Positions 11,108-31,135 of a DNA stretch of 64,000 nt are shown one piece after another. A program made the translations under genes and the position numbers. The stretch is from Aquila chrysaetos chrysaetos (Eukaryota > Chordata > Aves > Accipitriformes > Accipitridae). Location of the stretch: positions 124,001 through 188,000 of the forward strand of contig NC_054457.1 in assembly GCF_900496995.4 (NCBI RefSeq). Direction: 5' to 3'. How positions within the stretch are numbered: the first letter of the stretch is position 1; every line of letters begins with the position of its first letter. The notes beneath the pieces were generated by a model that had not been told where the DNA came from, did no database searches, and saw nothing but the letters and a program-made list of their open reading frames with translations.

Positions 11108-11938
11108 CTTAACTGGGGAATGGTAAACTTCAACTGAGTGGAAAGACATGCCAAACAGACTAAGAAGTGGCTGAAGCCTGCCAGAAGATTTGATCTAAAC
11201 CACATTGATTAGAATTCATGAGGAACACAGCAAAAGCAGCAAATGAAGTTTATGTCTAAAGGAGAAGGCAAAAAGATGAACTCTGAGAAGCAGAAACAAC
11301 ACTAAAGAAGTCATCTGTGAAGAACTACTGTGTGTATGAACAGAAGCAAAAGGCTGATGAGTTAGCAACTTTAGGATGCAGCAAAACAGGAGATGGCCTG
11401 GTGCACCTGCATGTTAGTAGATATTTGTGGCAATACACTCTCCCCAGCAGGAAACAAAACTTCTCCAGGCAGGGAGAAGAGGGGGGAAAAAAACCTAAAC
11501 CCTAGAAGCCACAGGTTGAAATTTGAACTGGCCAATCAAGACATGCCAGGTACACTAAGGTGACCTTCTTGGCCAACAGGGATTAAAATGACCACAAATC
11601 AGATTCGACAAGGGTATAAATGGGGTCCCACCAGAGGACATGTTGGAATCAGTCCTCCTCAGAGCAGCAGGTCTGCAGTCAGGGACTCCCCCTTGGGTCA
11701 GGGCACCACCCAAAGTAACTCCTCAAGGGAGAGCACCCTCAGCTTTTAGGTGAGTGATATGTGCATTTTGAGTCATCACTTTTAAGGATTCTTAAGTCAG
11801 CTGTGTAGTACTAATTCTCCTTACATCATTGAGCCTGTGGTTTTATAAAATGTTACCGGAGTTCTAACTAACTTTTTACTGAAGAATAAATCTGAGCTTT
11901 AACATCTGTTGGATTTGGTTGTGTGTGCATCCGTAACA
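11108..11938 (+). mobile_element. Probable older LTR, right-hand part
   Basis: Has promoter-like order: TATAAA at 11615-11620, a splice-donor-like sequence (ttttaggtgagt, about 11744-11755), AATAAA at 11885-11890, and a terminal catccgtaaca at 11938. This layout fits an LTR plus-strand 3' half, into which beta1 inserted. I see no target duplication and no second copy in the window, so the call is tentative. Confidence 0.45.
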
Positions 11939-13103
11939 ATATTAAAAAGAGTATTCTGACCCTTTTACTTAGCATTCCAGGAATGCATATCAGAAAGTGA
12001 GGTCTGGTATTACACAAATTCTCAGTAGAGATGTTAAAAGTGTCATTAATGGCTATCACAATACAGATTTTATAGTCAACAGCAGGTTGCCTAGCAGGAC
12101 TGTTGAGCAACACTACAACCCTGGAGGGGGGTGACATACAAATGAACCATATCCACTAACAGTAAATCAATCTTAGGAAGATTCATAGAAATTCAGATTG
12201 AGCAAGAATAAGGATTGCAAATATCACAGAAAAAATTGCTGAGGTATATAACCATAGCTTTAACACCAAATGCAAACACTGGAATTATTTAAGGCTTGGT
12301 ATAGCATCTGAGAGAAGTGTTCCACAGCATGAAAATGCTCAGATGTAACCCATGAGCAGGAATTATGATCCTGAAGTATATGTCAAATCATGAACACTGT
12401 TAAAACTTAATTCTTTTAATAAAAAAGTGGGGGAATGATATCCTAACTGATAATAAGAAGTTGACAAAAATACTGTTGGATTACAGCCCTAATTTCAAGT
12501 GTGTAGTAACATATGGTTATATTCAAGTACTAAAGCTGAATTCTTCAGCAATATTAAGTAATCCCAAAATATTTGATTATTTAATACACATTACTGATTT
12601 TTTTTCCACATCTTGTTCATATTATGACAAAGAATTCCATAATGATTAACCATCTCACTTAAGCTGATCTGAATGCATATTTTTCCACTTCTGACTTAAT
12701 TTCCTCAATACATACTAAGGAAGAAATCTTCCATTTCTCCACCCAGCCAAATAATTGCTTTTTGCTTGCTAAGGATATTAGCACTCTATAGCACTTTAAT
12801 AAATACAGGACAACATTATGACATTTTCACTTTGAACATCAACTCATCCATTTCTGGTTCAGATAACTCAAAGACTGTAAGATTCATATACAAATTTGTA
12901 CAGAGGATGTGAATGCTAAAAATAATTGTCCAGGAGTATCCCATGTTCCAAGCAACTTCTGCCTGCCTCACCAACACCAGCCCCATCTCATTATCTCCTA
13001 GGCATCAACTCTTTCTCTCCCTCACCCTTCTGTTGATCTTTGGCATTTTCCTCTCCAGAATACAATCACCTCAGTCCTTTCACATCCTGACCACACTTGC
13101 CTC
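11939..13103. other. Unique intronic DNA, no feature seen
   Basis: AT-rich CERT1 intron 2 sequence. Only short non-homologous frames are present. Confidence 0.55.
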
Positions 13104-14020
13104 TGTAGGGATGGCACACCATGAAGCCACTAGCTCACTCCTTCCCCCCCCCCCCCCCCCCATAAAGAAAAGCTCATGGGTCAAGACAAGGACAGGGAGG
13201 GATCACTCACCACTTATGGTCACGGGCAAAAGACAGGCTCAACTTGGGAAGAAACAAAATCAATTTAGTTTACTACAAATCAAATCAAAACAAGGATATT
13301 AGGAAGTAAAACCAAACCTTAGAACACCTTCCCCCCACCCCTCCCTCCTTCCCAGCTCAACTCCACTCCCAGTTCTCTCTACCTCCTCCCACTGGCAGCA
13401 CAGAGGAACAGGGCATGGGGGTTGGGGTCAGTTCATCACACATTCTCTCTGCTGCTCCTTCCTCCTCAGGGGGAGGACTCCTCACTCATCCCCTGCTCCA
13501 CCGTGGGGTCCCTCCCACAGGAGACAGTCCTTCACAAACTTCTCTGGCATGGGTCCTTTCTGCAGGCCGATCTTCAGTCACAGACTGCTCCAGCACAGGC
13601 TTTCCCATGGAGTCATGGCCATCTTTGGGGGCATCCAACTGCTCTGGCATGGGGTCCTCCATGGGCTGCAAGTGGGCATCTGCTGCACTGTTCACCTCCA
13701 TGGGCTACAGGGGGACAGGCTGCTGTCTCACCACAGGCTGCAGGGACATCACCTCCTCAGGCACACCTCCTCCCCCTCCTTCCTCACTGACCTTAGTGTC
13801 TGCATAAGCTTTTCTATCACATTCCAATCACTTCCCCCACTGTAGGTTCCCCTTCTTAAATATGTTATCCCAGAGGCACTACCACCATCATTGATTGGGT
13901 CAGCCTTGGCCAGAGGCGGGTCCAAATTGGAGCCAGGGAAGCTTCTAGCAGCTTCTCACAGGAGCCACCCCTGCAGCCCCTCCCCCACTACCAAAAACCC
14001 CACCACACAAACCCAAAACA
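13104..14020 (-). mobile_element. LTR-X family LTR (minus)
   Basis: Reverse orientation copy of LTR-X. It ends accacacaaacccaaaaca at 14020, the complement of the family start, and contains the Ser/Pro-rich minisatellite region and the 'gggtcaagacaaggacag' U5 block. The left end near 13104 is approximate, with a poly-C tract at about 13146-13161. No clean target duplication was found. Confidence 0.75.
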
Positions 14021-15920
14021 GCTGTCTAGAATCTCCATTCAGATTTCTCTCCCATTTAGCCAAGATTTTCCACCAGTCTGGATGTAACTATTTGATTATT
14101 TAAGGCACACACCAAAGCCTAAAAGTACTAATTGCCTTGTGTCCTAAATGAACCCCTATCTAGTTAGGGCTTGTATTCTATGTCTTCATTTATTCAAATC
14201 ATCTTTTTAGTAGCAATTAAGGCCAAGGAAGCACTTTATCAAGTTACAGAAAATTAATTAAATGCTCATCACTTCATACTAAAACAGATTGTTTTCCAAC
14301 CTTAGACAGTTGGAAACAATATTTCCCCATGCAATTAGCAATTATTACAAATTTACTGCTATGGTATTTCTGCCCAGGGCATGGATTTATAGCTTAGCTT
14401 TTTTAATAAAAGCTTTCACCAACTAAAAGCTAACAGTTCCCATTCAACTTAACTAGCAGCTGACAGAATCAAACCTATCAGTAGATAAAAGTCACAATGA
14501 CATCATCCTTTTGTGATAAGCAGGTCTGTTAGCAAGATCAAAGTTCAGAGCAGTAGCTAGAAAGAGCTAATCCAAAGTTTACCCACATTAATCCTCCAAG
14601 CAGGTCCACTTCTATACACTACCACTCCAACTGCTTCTGAAATTCTTTTAAATTGTATAAAATATGAAATGTAACAGTAAGACACCAATGCACTATTAAC
14701 ATCATGGTGAATCTTTGAAAATCTATTTTGCAAGAGATGATTCTTCATGCTAAAAGTGTTTTAAAACAATACTACTAAGAATATGTTTAGCACTGACATT
14801 CCCTTCAATTAAAATACACATCTTTAAAACTTAAATATTTGTAGAGTTTAAAATTTCTGTGAAAAAAGCTCTCACAGGAAGCTTCTGTATCTGTTTAAAT
14901 TGACAAATGTATGAAGCATGTTAACTTGTCGATCTATTTTTAAAGATGTCAATCTGTACTTCTCACAAGTGCCCAATTATTCATGGTGGCCAGCATCATA
15001 CTATAAATAAACCAGAAATACTGCTAGACAGAGGAAGGAGGGTTGTTCAACTAATAGTATCTTTAAAAAAGTGGGGAAAGTTTTTTATTATTAGCAGCTG
15101 ATTACTGGAAAGAACTGTCTCATTCTTTCTTCAGACTATGGTGTAAGAAAATGAGAAGGTCAAAATTGGAAACTACCAGTTTAGCTCTTTCATGTATAGT
15201 GTTCTTGTTCTTTTGGTAAACCAGAACTAAAACATGTTTATTCCAGCCTTAATTTATAACATGAATATTTATTAAATTCTTCACAATAGCAATTTATTGT
15301 TATTTAGAAAAAAAGTTCAGACAATTCACTAGGTTGTCTGTCTCAGGCAGACTTCAGTTTTCTATCTTCTTGTCTGTCCCAAGCTCCAGATATCCACAAG
15401 CAATAGATAATCAAGAAATCCACCCTTTCAGAAGTCCATTCTGAAGGGGAATGGCTTGCAACTTGTATATTAATATAACACATCATTACTGCCTTCATTA
15501 AGCAACGGTTCTCTCCTATTACTGTTTCTGGAAACAAACTAGTTTACTAAAACTATCTCCATTATGCAAACTGTATTCATTACTCAATCCTAGTCCAGGC
15601 ATTTTGACAGAACTGTCTAAATGTCTCTTTACAACACAATAACAACAAAATGTTCTAAAAAAGACTAATATCAATAGTATATTTCCATTAAGATTTTTAC
15701 ATGAGTATGCATCATCTCAGTATAACCAAAACCAAGGAAAGTCATTGCATCGCAGTTATTGCATCTTGTTTAAGCTACCAAATTAGAAATCAAAAAGTTT
15801 TTCTACATCAGCAATGCAGAAAGTAAAATGAAAACCAACTACTGGATTAAAGCAACATGGCAGGTATGAATCCTATCTGAATAAAAGCTCAAATTTAAGT
15901 TGGAACATAAGCTTTTTGAA
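14021..15920. other. Unique intronic DNA, no feature seen
   Basis: AT-rich CERT1 intron 2 sequence with no repeat or coding signal that I recognise. Confidence 0.55.
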
Positions 15921-16504
15921 TTCAGCTGGTTTCAGCTGGGATAGAGTTAATTGTCTTCCTAGTAGCTGGTACACTGCTATGTTTTTGAGTTCAGTATGAG
16001 AAGAATGTTGATAACACTGATGTTTTCAGTTGTTGCTAAGTAGTGTTTAGACTAATGTCAAGGATGTTTCAGCTTCTCAAGCCCAGCCAGCAAGAAAGCT
16101 GGAGGGGCACAAGAAGTTGGCACAGGACACATCCAGGGCACCTGACCCAAAACAGCCAAAGGGGTATTCCATACCATGTGACATCACATCTAGTACAGAA
16201 ACTGGGGGGAGTGGGGGCAGGGGGATCGCCACTCAGGGACTAGCTGTGTGTCGATCAGCGGGTGGTGAGCAATTGCACTGCGCATCATTTGTACATTCCA
16301 ATCCTTTTATTATTACTGTTGTCATTTTATTAGTGTTATCATTATCATTGTTAGTTTCTTCTTTTTTGTTCTATTAAACCATTCTTATCTCAACCCACGA
16401 GTTTTACTACTTTTCCCAATTTTCTCCCCCATCCCACTGGGTAGGGGGGAAGTGAGTGAGCGGCTGCGTGGTGCTTAGTTGCTGGCTGGGGTTAAAGCAC
16501 AACA
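15921..16504 (+). mobile_element. Solo LTR, LTR-Y family
   Basis: Aligns by eye with the minus-strand copies at 18141-18718 and 24362-24938: ggtttcagctgggatagag near the start and ggctggggttaaa near the end. Terminal bases are altered and no target duplication is visible, so this is probably an older copy. Confidence 0.8.
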
Positions 16505-16969
16505 TTCCTGTATAGGTAGTCACCTCTAGTGACAAAAAAAATGAAGTGCACACATGGCTGAATTTAAGCATTCTTAAAAGTTATCAAGCATGACATTTCT
16601 CTAAGCATTTTTCAAGATCCATGCAGAAGAACTGTCCTAACCAGCCAAGTCCTTTCTGGAAAAACCCTAGTACTCATAAGATAAACACTTCAGTGTTAAG
16701 AATTTGTAAACAGGTTTGAAGAATCTATTAATATAAATTACCACCAGGATTAAATTAGTGCTGGCCTTTCTGTGAAACTGCCTGTGGGGGGGGCGCACAG
16801 CAGATAAACAGGAAGGTACCTCATGAGGTTAAGTTATTCTATGCATACCATGTATATAGTACAAATCCCTCTGTACAAAAGCAGCAATGGCACTATCAGA
16901 ATAGACAGTAATCAAGGCAAAAACAATACAAGCTGAAAGGTGAGTTTCCCTGGAAGTTGGACTTCAAAC
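16505..16969. other. Unique intronic DNA, no feature seen
   Basis: No repeat or gene recognised between the LTR and the CR1 tail. Confidence 0.5.
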
Positions 16970-17735
16970 TCTACAAAGCATTTCTGTGTGTTCTTTTAAC
17001 AACAGACCCTAGACCTTCTAACTCCAAAGCTGAATCCCACAGATCTACCACTACAGGACTGCCATCAACATTGACAGCCAGCTGAATATGAGCCAGCAGT
17101 GTGCCCAGGTAGCCAAGAAGGCCAACGGCATCCTGGCCTGTATCAGAAATAGTGTGGCCAGCAAGAGCAGGGAAGCGATCATCCCCCTGTACTCGGCCCT
17201 GGTGAGGCCACACCTTGAGTACTGTGTTCAGTTTTGGGCCCCTCACTACAGGAAAGACATTGAGGTGCTGGACTGTGTCCAAAGAGCAACAAAGCTGGTG
17301 AAGGGTCTAGAGAACAAGTCTTATGAGGAGTGGCTGAGGGAACTGGGGTTGTTTAGTCTGGAGAAAAGGAGGCCGAGGGGAGACCTTATTGCGCTCTACA
17401 ACTACCTGAAAGGAGGTTGTAGCGAGGTGGGTACTGGTCTCTTTTCCCAAGTACCAAGTGATAGCATGAGAAGAAATGGCCTCAAGTTGGGCCAGGGGAG
17501 GTTTAGATTGGATATTAGGAAACATTTCTTCACCAATAGGGTTGTCAGGCATTGGAACAGACTGCCCAGGGAAGTGGTTGAGTCACCATCCCTGGAGGTA
17601 TTTAAAAGACATGTAGGCATGGCGCTTTAGGGACATGGTTTAGTGGTGGAGTTGGCACTGTTAGGTTTATGGTTGGACTCGATGATCTTAAAGGTCTTTT
17701 CTAACCTGAATGATTCTACGATTCTTTGAATTGGA
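16970..17735 (+). mobile_element. CR1 LINE, 5'-truncated 3' end
   Basis: The frame 17088-17630 encodes the C-terminal end of CR1 ORF2 downstream of the RT catalytic core ([50 protein letters not shown]). The element ends with the avian CR1 tail ggactcgatgatctt...gattctacgattcttt. It is open for 180 codons but truncated far upstream, as most CR1 copies are. The left boundary is approximate. Confidence 0.93.
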
Positions 17736-18140
17736 AAATGATTATTTTAGAAAAGGTTCTTGTGTCTTAACAAAATATCTACTTTGCCCTAGTCATTTTA
17801 TTTCCAGTAACAAACAAGAAAACAAAGAGAAAACATTGAAAATGTTAACAAACCATTAACTATATGACTTAATTTTTAGAAACCATAGAGTACAAATAAT
17901 TTTTATTGTTACTTGAATTTGAATATTGTTAGTATTTTTGTATTTTCCCTCCTTAGAACTCTTCAGCCAATTCAAATTCCTGGGTTTTTTCCATGTTCTT
18001 TCTGAGATAACATACTTCATCTTGTGGATACCACAACAGGGAATTAAAAATAGGGGGGAAAAAAGGGAAAGATTTATTAAACTCCTTACAATCCTGTCTG
18101 TGAGTACTGAAACCTCTGGTGTGCTTTTTGATTTCATTGG

Positions 18141-18718
18141 TGTCGTGGTTTAACCCCAGCCAGCAACTAAGCACTACGCAGCCGCTCACTCACTTCCCCC
18201 CACACCCAGTGGGATGGGGGAGAAAATCGGGAAAAGAAGTAAAACTCCTGGGTTGAGAAAAGAACGGTTTAATAGAACAGAAAAGAAGAAACTAATAATA
18301 ATAATAAGACTAATAAAGTGACAGCAGTAATGATAAAAGGATTGGAATATACAAATGATACACAATGCAATTGCTCACCACCCGCTAATCGACGCCCAGT
18401 TAGTTCCCGAGCCCCCTGCCCCCACTCCCCCCCAGTTTATATACTAGATGTGACATCACATGATATGGAATACCCCTTTGGCCACTTTGGGTCAGCTGCC
18501 CTGGTTGTGTCCCCCTCCCAACTTCTTGTGCCCCTCCAGCTTTCTCACTGGCTTGGCATCAGAAGCTGAAAAAAATTCTTGACTTTAGACTAAACATTAC
18601 TTAGCAACAACTGAAAACATCAGTGTTATCAACAGTCTTCTCATACTGAACTCAAAAACATACCACTGTACCAGCTACCAGGAAGACAATTAACTCTATC
18701 CCAGCTGAAACCAGGACA
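18141..18718 (-). mobile_element. Solo LTR, LTR-Y family, TSD ATTGG
   Basis: 578 bp from tgtcgtggtttaacccc to cagctgaaaccaggaca, with a perfect 5-bp duplication ATTGG (18136-18140 and 18719-18723). It is oriented like CERT1 and carries the TATA-like tttatata (about 18435-18442) on the minus strand. Confidence 0.95.
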
Positions 18719-18782
18719 ATTGGAAATCGTCCTTATTTGTGGTATTACTGAAAGATGGATCAAGACCTCTAAAATGAGACTT

Positions 18783-19155
18783 AAATATGAGAAAAGACAA
18801 AATGAAGGAGAAAAGGAGGCTGAGAGGAGACCTTATCACTCTCTACAACTACCTGAATGGAGGTTGTAGTGAGGTGGGTAATGGTCTCTTCTATTAAGTA
18901 ACTAGTGATAGGACAAGAGGAAATGGCCTCAAGTTGCACCAGGGGAGGTTTAGATTGGATATTAGAAAAAATTTCTTTACTGAAAGGGTTGTCAGGCATT
19001 GGAACAGGCTGCCCAGGGAAGCGGTTGAGTCACCATCCCTGGAGGTATTCAAAAAGCACGTAGACAAGGCACAGGACATGGTTTAGTGGGCATGGTTGAC
19101 AGTTGGACTCTATCTTAAAGGTCTTTTCCAACCTAAACGATTCTATGATTCTATG
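18783..19155 (+). mobile_element. CR1 LINE 3' fragment
   Basis: Same CR1 3' region as at 17340-17735 (gagaaaaggaggctgagagg through gattctatgattctatga), more diverged and with its ORF2 end broken. Confidence 0.9.
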
Positions 19156-26752
<7,597 letters not shown>

Positions 26753-26848
26753 CTTGCTGAGCACCCCACAGAGCTCAACAGGCAGCCCGAGCTCGGTCTC
26801 GGGGTCCTCCTCGGAGCCGGAGGAATTCCAACTCTGATTGTCCGACAT
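26753..26848 (-). CDS. CERT1: CERT1 exon 1, coding part
   Basis: Encodes [20 protein letters not shown] to ...CGVLSK, 32 codons from ATG at 26848 to a GTAAGC donor at 26751-26752, joining exon 2 in phase 0. This acidic, Ser-rich N-terminus is diagnostic of CERT. The start is fixed by family agreement and by the CpG-island position. Against the mammalian protein as I recall it, residues 20, 22 and 26 are all Leu instead of Ser, Pro and Arg. The 5' UTR extends rightward; its start is not visible. Confidence 0.96.
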
Positions 26849-27237
26849 AGCCGAGTAGGGAAGAGCCGAGCAACCCCCGCCTACAGCAGCCTCAGCCTCC
26901 TGCTGAAGGGACGGAAGCAGTGGGCTCTACCTGAACAGCACTACTTCGCGCCCGCAGTGCCACCAGCGCCGGCCGCCCCTGCCAGCGACCGGCCGGCGCC
27001 GAGGCACGCAAGCTCAGGCTTTCCCCTTACCGTAGCTCCACGGCCCCTACCCGCGATAAGAGCCACAACATAGAGGTAGCGAGGAGAGGAGAAACGAATA
27101 TGTATCTGCGTACCGCGCACCCCACTTAAAGCGCGGTCGCCACCACCATCTTACGTAAGGCGGGTGCTCTGTGCCACTATTTATCAGCTCCGCCCTTCGC
27201 CTTCCCTCCCAGTCCCACTAGCTCGGCCGCGCGGCGC

Positions 27238-27254
27238 CTGCTGGGAGTTGTAGT
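27238..27254 (-). promoter_or_regulatory. ZNF143/Staf-like site
   Basis: Read on the minus strand: ACTACAACTCCCAGCAG, close to the known ACTACAATTCCCAGCA consensus. A second, weaker match (cggactacatttccg) lies at 27295-27309. Such sites are common in divergent CpG-island promoters. Confidence 0.7.
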
Positions 27255-27342
27255 CTTCTTCCATGCAGCAATAAGTCTGGCCACAATTGATTCTCGGAAA
27301 TGTAGTCCGCTGCAGCGGCTGTTTCCCTCTTGTCGGCAGGTA

Positions 27343-27355
27343 GCCGCCATCTTGG
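27343..27355 (+). promoter_or_regulatory. YY1-like site
   Basis: gccgccatcttgg is the complement of the AAGATGGCGGC YY1 consensus. It usually lies just downstream of transcription starts, which would fit a plus-strand first exon here (inference). Confidence 0.65.
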
Positions 27356-27669
27356 TTTCGTTGTTTCTGCCGCGCTAGTGGTGGGTTTCGTCTCCGTAAT
27401 CCGATGAAGTGGGGAGCTTCGTTCCCTCCACCACTGGGCGAGGACAGCAGTGCTGGTTAGAGCAGTATTTGTTGGGGTTTTTCTTTTATTTGTTTTGATT
27501 GTTTGTTTGTTTGGGATTTTTTTGTGGGGTTTTTTTGGGGGGGAGGGATGAGGGAGGACTCTTCCTTTAGTAAGGTGAAGCGTTTCTTCGGCCCTACTCG
27601 CTTTCTAGTGTGAGAGAAGTGGTATCGCCTTCCTTACCCGAAGCCAACAGGACTTAGGGGAGTGAGCGG

Positions 27670-28698
27670 TGTGAAAAATGATCATGTCCAAAACAGGATT
27701 CTAATTAAAGTTTACAATTTATTATATGAATAGAGGCAAGCAAACAGCGCTGGGTGCACCGGGAGCCTCTGCTCTACCTAGGCACACACCGTCAGGTCTA
27801 ATTGTGCAGGTTAAGTACAGGTTCTACATACATATTCACTAGATTCCTGAGAAATGTTATACATATTCATTAGTTTTCCGGGAAACTATTAGCATATGTA
27901 AATGTCCTTTACGCAGGCGCATTGAAGGTCTCTGGTGGTCTTCAGGAGTCCTCTGGTGGTCTTTCATAGTCTCCCTCACTTGTCCGCTATTTGACCCTCC
28001 TCAGGTGATTCTGCGCAGTATGGTCCTTTACATGTTTTGATACCTTAGTGCTTGTTAGTGTTCTTATTATCTAAGTTCTCATTAGTGGTATAGTACCATA
28101 TGGTTAGTTTAAGCTAAATTATCTACAAGGATGGGAACAAAAGGCAGGAGTTCTTATCTTTTCCGGCCTTATCTATTCAAGCAAGGCCTCTACTTGTGCT
28201 TTCTTAACAAGATCGTAAATTCATCGAACACTTAATTAAGTCTTGTGATCGCTCTTGGTTCCTTCTTGCTCGTCATTCCTAAGTACCAGTCTCTGACAGG
28301 CTTAATCCTTGACAAACACCAGTCCTTGGTATGTAAAGTTACAGAGAGACAATCATTAAGCAATAAGCAGTTTGTTCTCTATATCAATCCCCCCCCCCTT
28401 TTTCTTTAAACCTTTGCAACTATAGGATTCCGCTACTTCCGAGAGACCGTGTGAAGTATTTTTCGATTCCTACTTGATGTCTGATTTTATTTCGTTTCCA
28501 ACTTTTGTAATTCCCTACTGTTATATGGCTTTTGCAGGAAGCAAGAACTATATACATACTCTCCTACTTCCCTTAGGCCTACGGTTATACAAGATCCAGC
28601 AAAACGGTTAAAGATTACATATGCAGAGAGGGTCACATTTCACCATGCGGCCCTATCGTTGTTTTATATTGACACGAATCAGGTTAATATATTTCACA
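27670..28698 (-). repeat. gamma1 3' LTR
   Basis: Reads tgtgaaat...tttttcaca on the minus strand. The polyadenylation signal AATAAA is the complement of 27718-27723. Preceded (minus sense) by a polypurine tract at 28699-28714. Confidence 0.95.
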
Positions 28699-30839
28699 AT
28701 CCCCCATTTCCTTTTTTATGGTATTGATTCGTGTTTTCATTTTCAATCGTGTTAACACTTGCTGAATTGGTATCACTCTCGGATCTTCTTTTGTTTTTAT
28801 GATCATTAGGGAATTGGCCTTTTCCAGATTCTGGATCAACAGGTACAGCAGATATCTGCATTCCTTGTATAACCGAATGTATTAGTCTAGTAAAACAAGG
28901 TATTAAACATGGAATTATTAACAATCCTCCACATATTCCTAATACAACTATCCCAATTTTATTGAGCCAATCACCGTTCATAAAGTCTCCCCATAATCCC
29001 CCTAGGTTAATTCCGTTCCAAGTCTGAACTGGGACATGTGCAATTTTCTTCATTTCCGTTACAAGTTCATTCACAGCTTTTCCTTCATCATCAATTTCTA
29101 AACAACAATTACTAAGATTAAATTTTCCACACACACCCCCTTCCTGTGCTAACAAATAATCCAAAGCTAAGCGATTTTGATACAAAGCCGTTCTCATCTT
29201 GGTATTTTGTTTGGCAATTAATCCAAGTGCATCTCCAGTTTTATTTACTATTATTTCCACTACAGCTTGTAACCTTATTATTCTATTAAGCATATATATT
29301 GGGGTCCTATAGCCCCAAGATCCGTCTTCTGCCCATGTAGCTGGATCATAATAGGCAATAATTCTCTCAGGAGGCCATTCGTTATCTTTCCAATTCCCAA
29401 TTTGCAGGTTTCATTTCTGACGTCTTTTTCCTAACTCATTGGCCTCTGCATATATTTGAACTCCTAGTCGCTCTCCTTGATTTATGGGTAATAGGAAAAA
29501 ACTGGGTCTTATAGTTCCTAATACACAGGACCCTGTCCAATTCTTTGGCAAATATGCATAAGCTAATCTGCCACAAATCCAATAATGTCCTTTAGGGGTT
29601 GGCCAACCATTTGGTATATTCGTTCCATTTGTCCAATTTTTAAATTGATTATTTATTTCCAGTGGGTTTCCCCACCTATCCCAATTATTCCGTGTTTCAT
29701 TCCATAGAAAACCTCCTTCACACTCCAGGTTACCTACTTGCCTTCCATCATCCCTTAGGTTTTGCCAACAACTCTTCCCAATTATACTCGTTTGAAGCAC
29801 CCATTGTTGTTTCCTGTTATCCTTTCCCACTGTTTTCCATACTTGGGGATTACTTATGTTGCTCTCCATGGCCTCCCATGGCCATCGTTCACCTTGATTT
29901 GTTCCTCCGCAAACATAGCAATTAGTCACTTTTAATGATTTAGCGATATTTTCTGCAAGGTTTACAAATAAATTTTTAGCAACTGTGGGAATTTCATATT
30001 TTACTCCTGTCTATTTCATGATAAAAGGAGTTAAACAATAATCGATGTTGTATTGATTCTCTAGACTTTTCTTTGATCTGTAAATTCAGGACAATGCCTG
30101 GGTCCCCTCCTGTCCCATAGATTTTAAGCCCAAGGTAAACTATTTGTTTCTGTTTCCAATTTTCTGGGTTTTTAATAGTTATGTTGACAGGATTACAGCT
30201 ACGGGTGGTGCAGTTTTTACCTACAGGCCCCGCGGTTATGGAGGCCTGTATTTCCCCACAATGACTTTCGTATCCCCAGTTTTGGGTTGCCCAACACACA
30301 CACCCCCATCCCCTCCTGCCACATAAGTGGGCAGATTGATATCTTGCTGTTTCAGAGCGCCGGTAGTTTGCATTAATTTGACAATGCCCGGCTCCTGGAC
30401 ATAAGTACTTTGGTTGTTCTGAATAATATTTTCTCCACTCTACACTCCCACAATTTGTGTCTGGGTCGTCGTCAATTGCATCACATGCATCGAAGGATAC
30501 CCAGGCGGGTATGGTTGAATTAGTAATTCTTTTACTTGATCCTATTAATCTCCCATTTTGATCATTTGTTCTAATCTCGACCTAATATTGATAAGGGAGT
30601 TCCTTTGGATCATAGCATACAGTTCTGTTTTCTTCTCTGCATAGAGCATACCGGGTTTGGTTATAAATGCAGCTTCCAATTTTCTGACCCTTGCAGTCAT
30701 AGATAGTATGATATACTAAGGTTAGGGAGCTTATTCGTCCCCTTCTAGTGGTCACTATACATTGACTGCAGTTGTTTTCAGTAGCCAGGGTCAAAGAACT
30801 CACCCCAAGTAGAACTAGAAGAGGTCTGGTAAGGGCCAT
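28694..30839 (-). pseudogene. env: gamma1 env (broken)
   Basis: Begins with a signal-peptide-like MALTRPLLVLLGVSSLTLA. The surface part is Cys-rich and glycosylation-rich. The SU/TM junction has a basic cluster (GKRRQK). TM has [18 protein letters not shown] followed by [10 protein letters not shown] (CX7CC by my count), an anchor near 28900-28960 ([17 protein letters not shown]) and a polar tail. Breaks: TAG at 30582-30584, a frameshift near 30000, and TGA just after GKRRQK at 29411-29413. The stop at 28694-28696 lies inside the LTR. It is a class I type env, whose closest exogenous relative I cannot name. Confidence 0.88.
28699..28714 (-). promoter_or_regulatory. gamma1 polypurine tract
   Basis: AAAGGAAATGGGGGAT on the minus strand, directly before the 3' LTR. 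It also encodes the last residues of env. Confidence 0.85.
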
Positions 30840-31135
30840 AGTGGTCGGCGGTTATAGCCCTGAGGGGTTGCAGCCCTTGGCAGACCCTTTTAGCCGCACC
30901 ACCGGTTCCCTATCCAGTCTTGCCCTCTTCCTTAAGAGGTGGTCTGTCCTAAACACTCAAGGGATTATAGGGTCAGCTCTTAGTCCAATTTGTGTGCTAT
31001 GTTCCAAAAGTTCAGTGTCTTTTATAGGTATCAATGCTTAAATGATCCCCATTATTGTTTTCCCTGGTAGGAATTAAAAGTTTTTGTATATATTATATAG
31101 AAATAGTCATAATAAAATTCCCACAGCAATTTATC

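Noticed and set aside
17307-17620. Minus-strand frames within the CR1 copy
   Set aside because: Shadows of the CR1 ORF2 end on the other strand.
27340-27660. POLK first exon
   Set aside because: Expected by synteny and supported by promoter motifs, but no coding sequence or clear splice site proves it.
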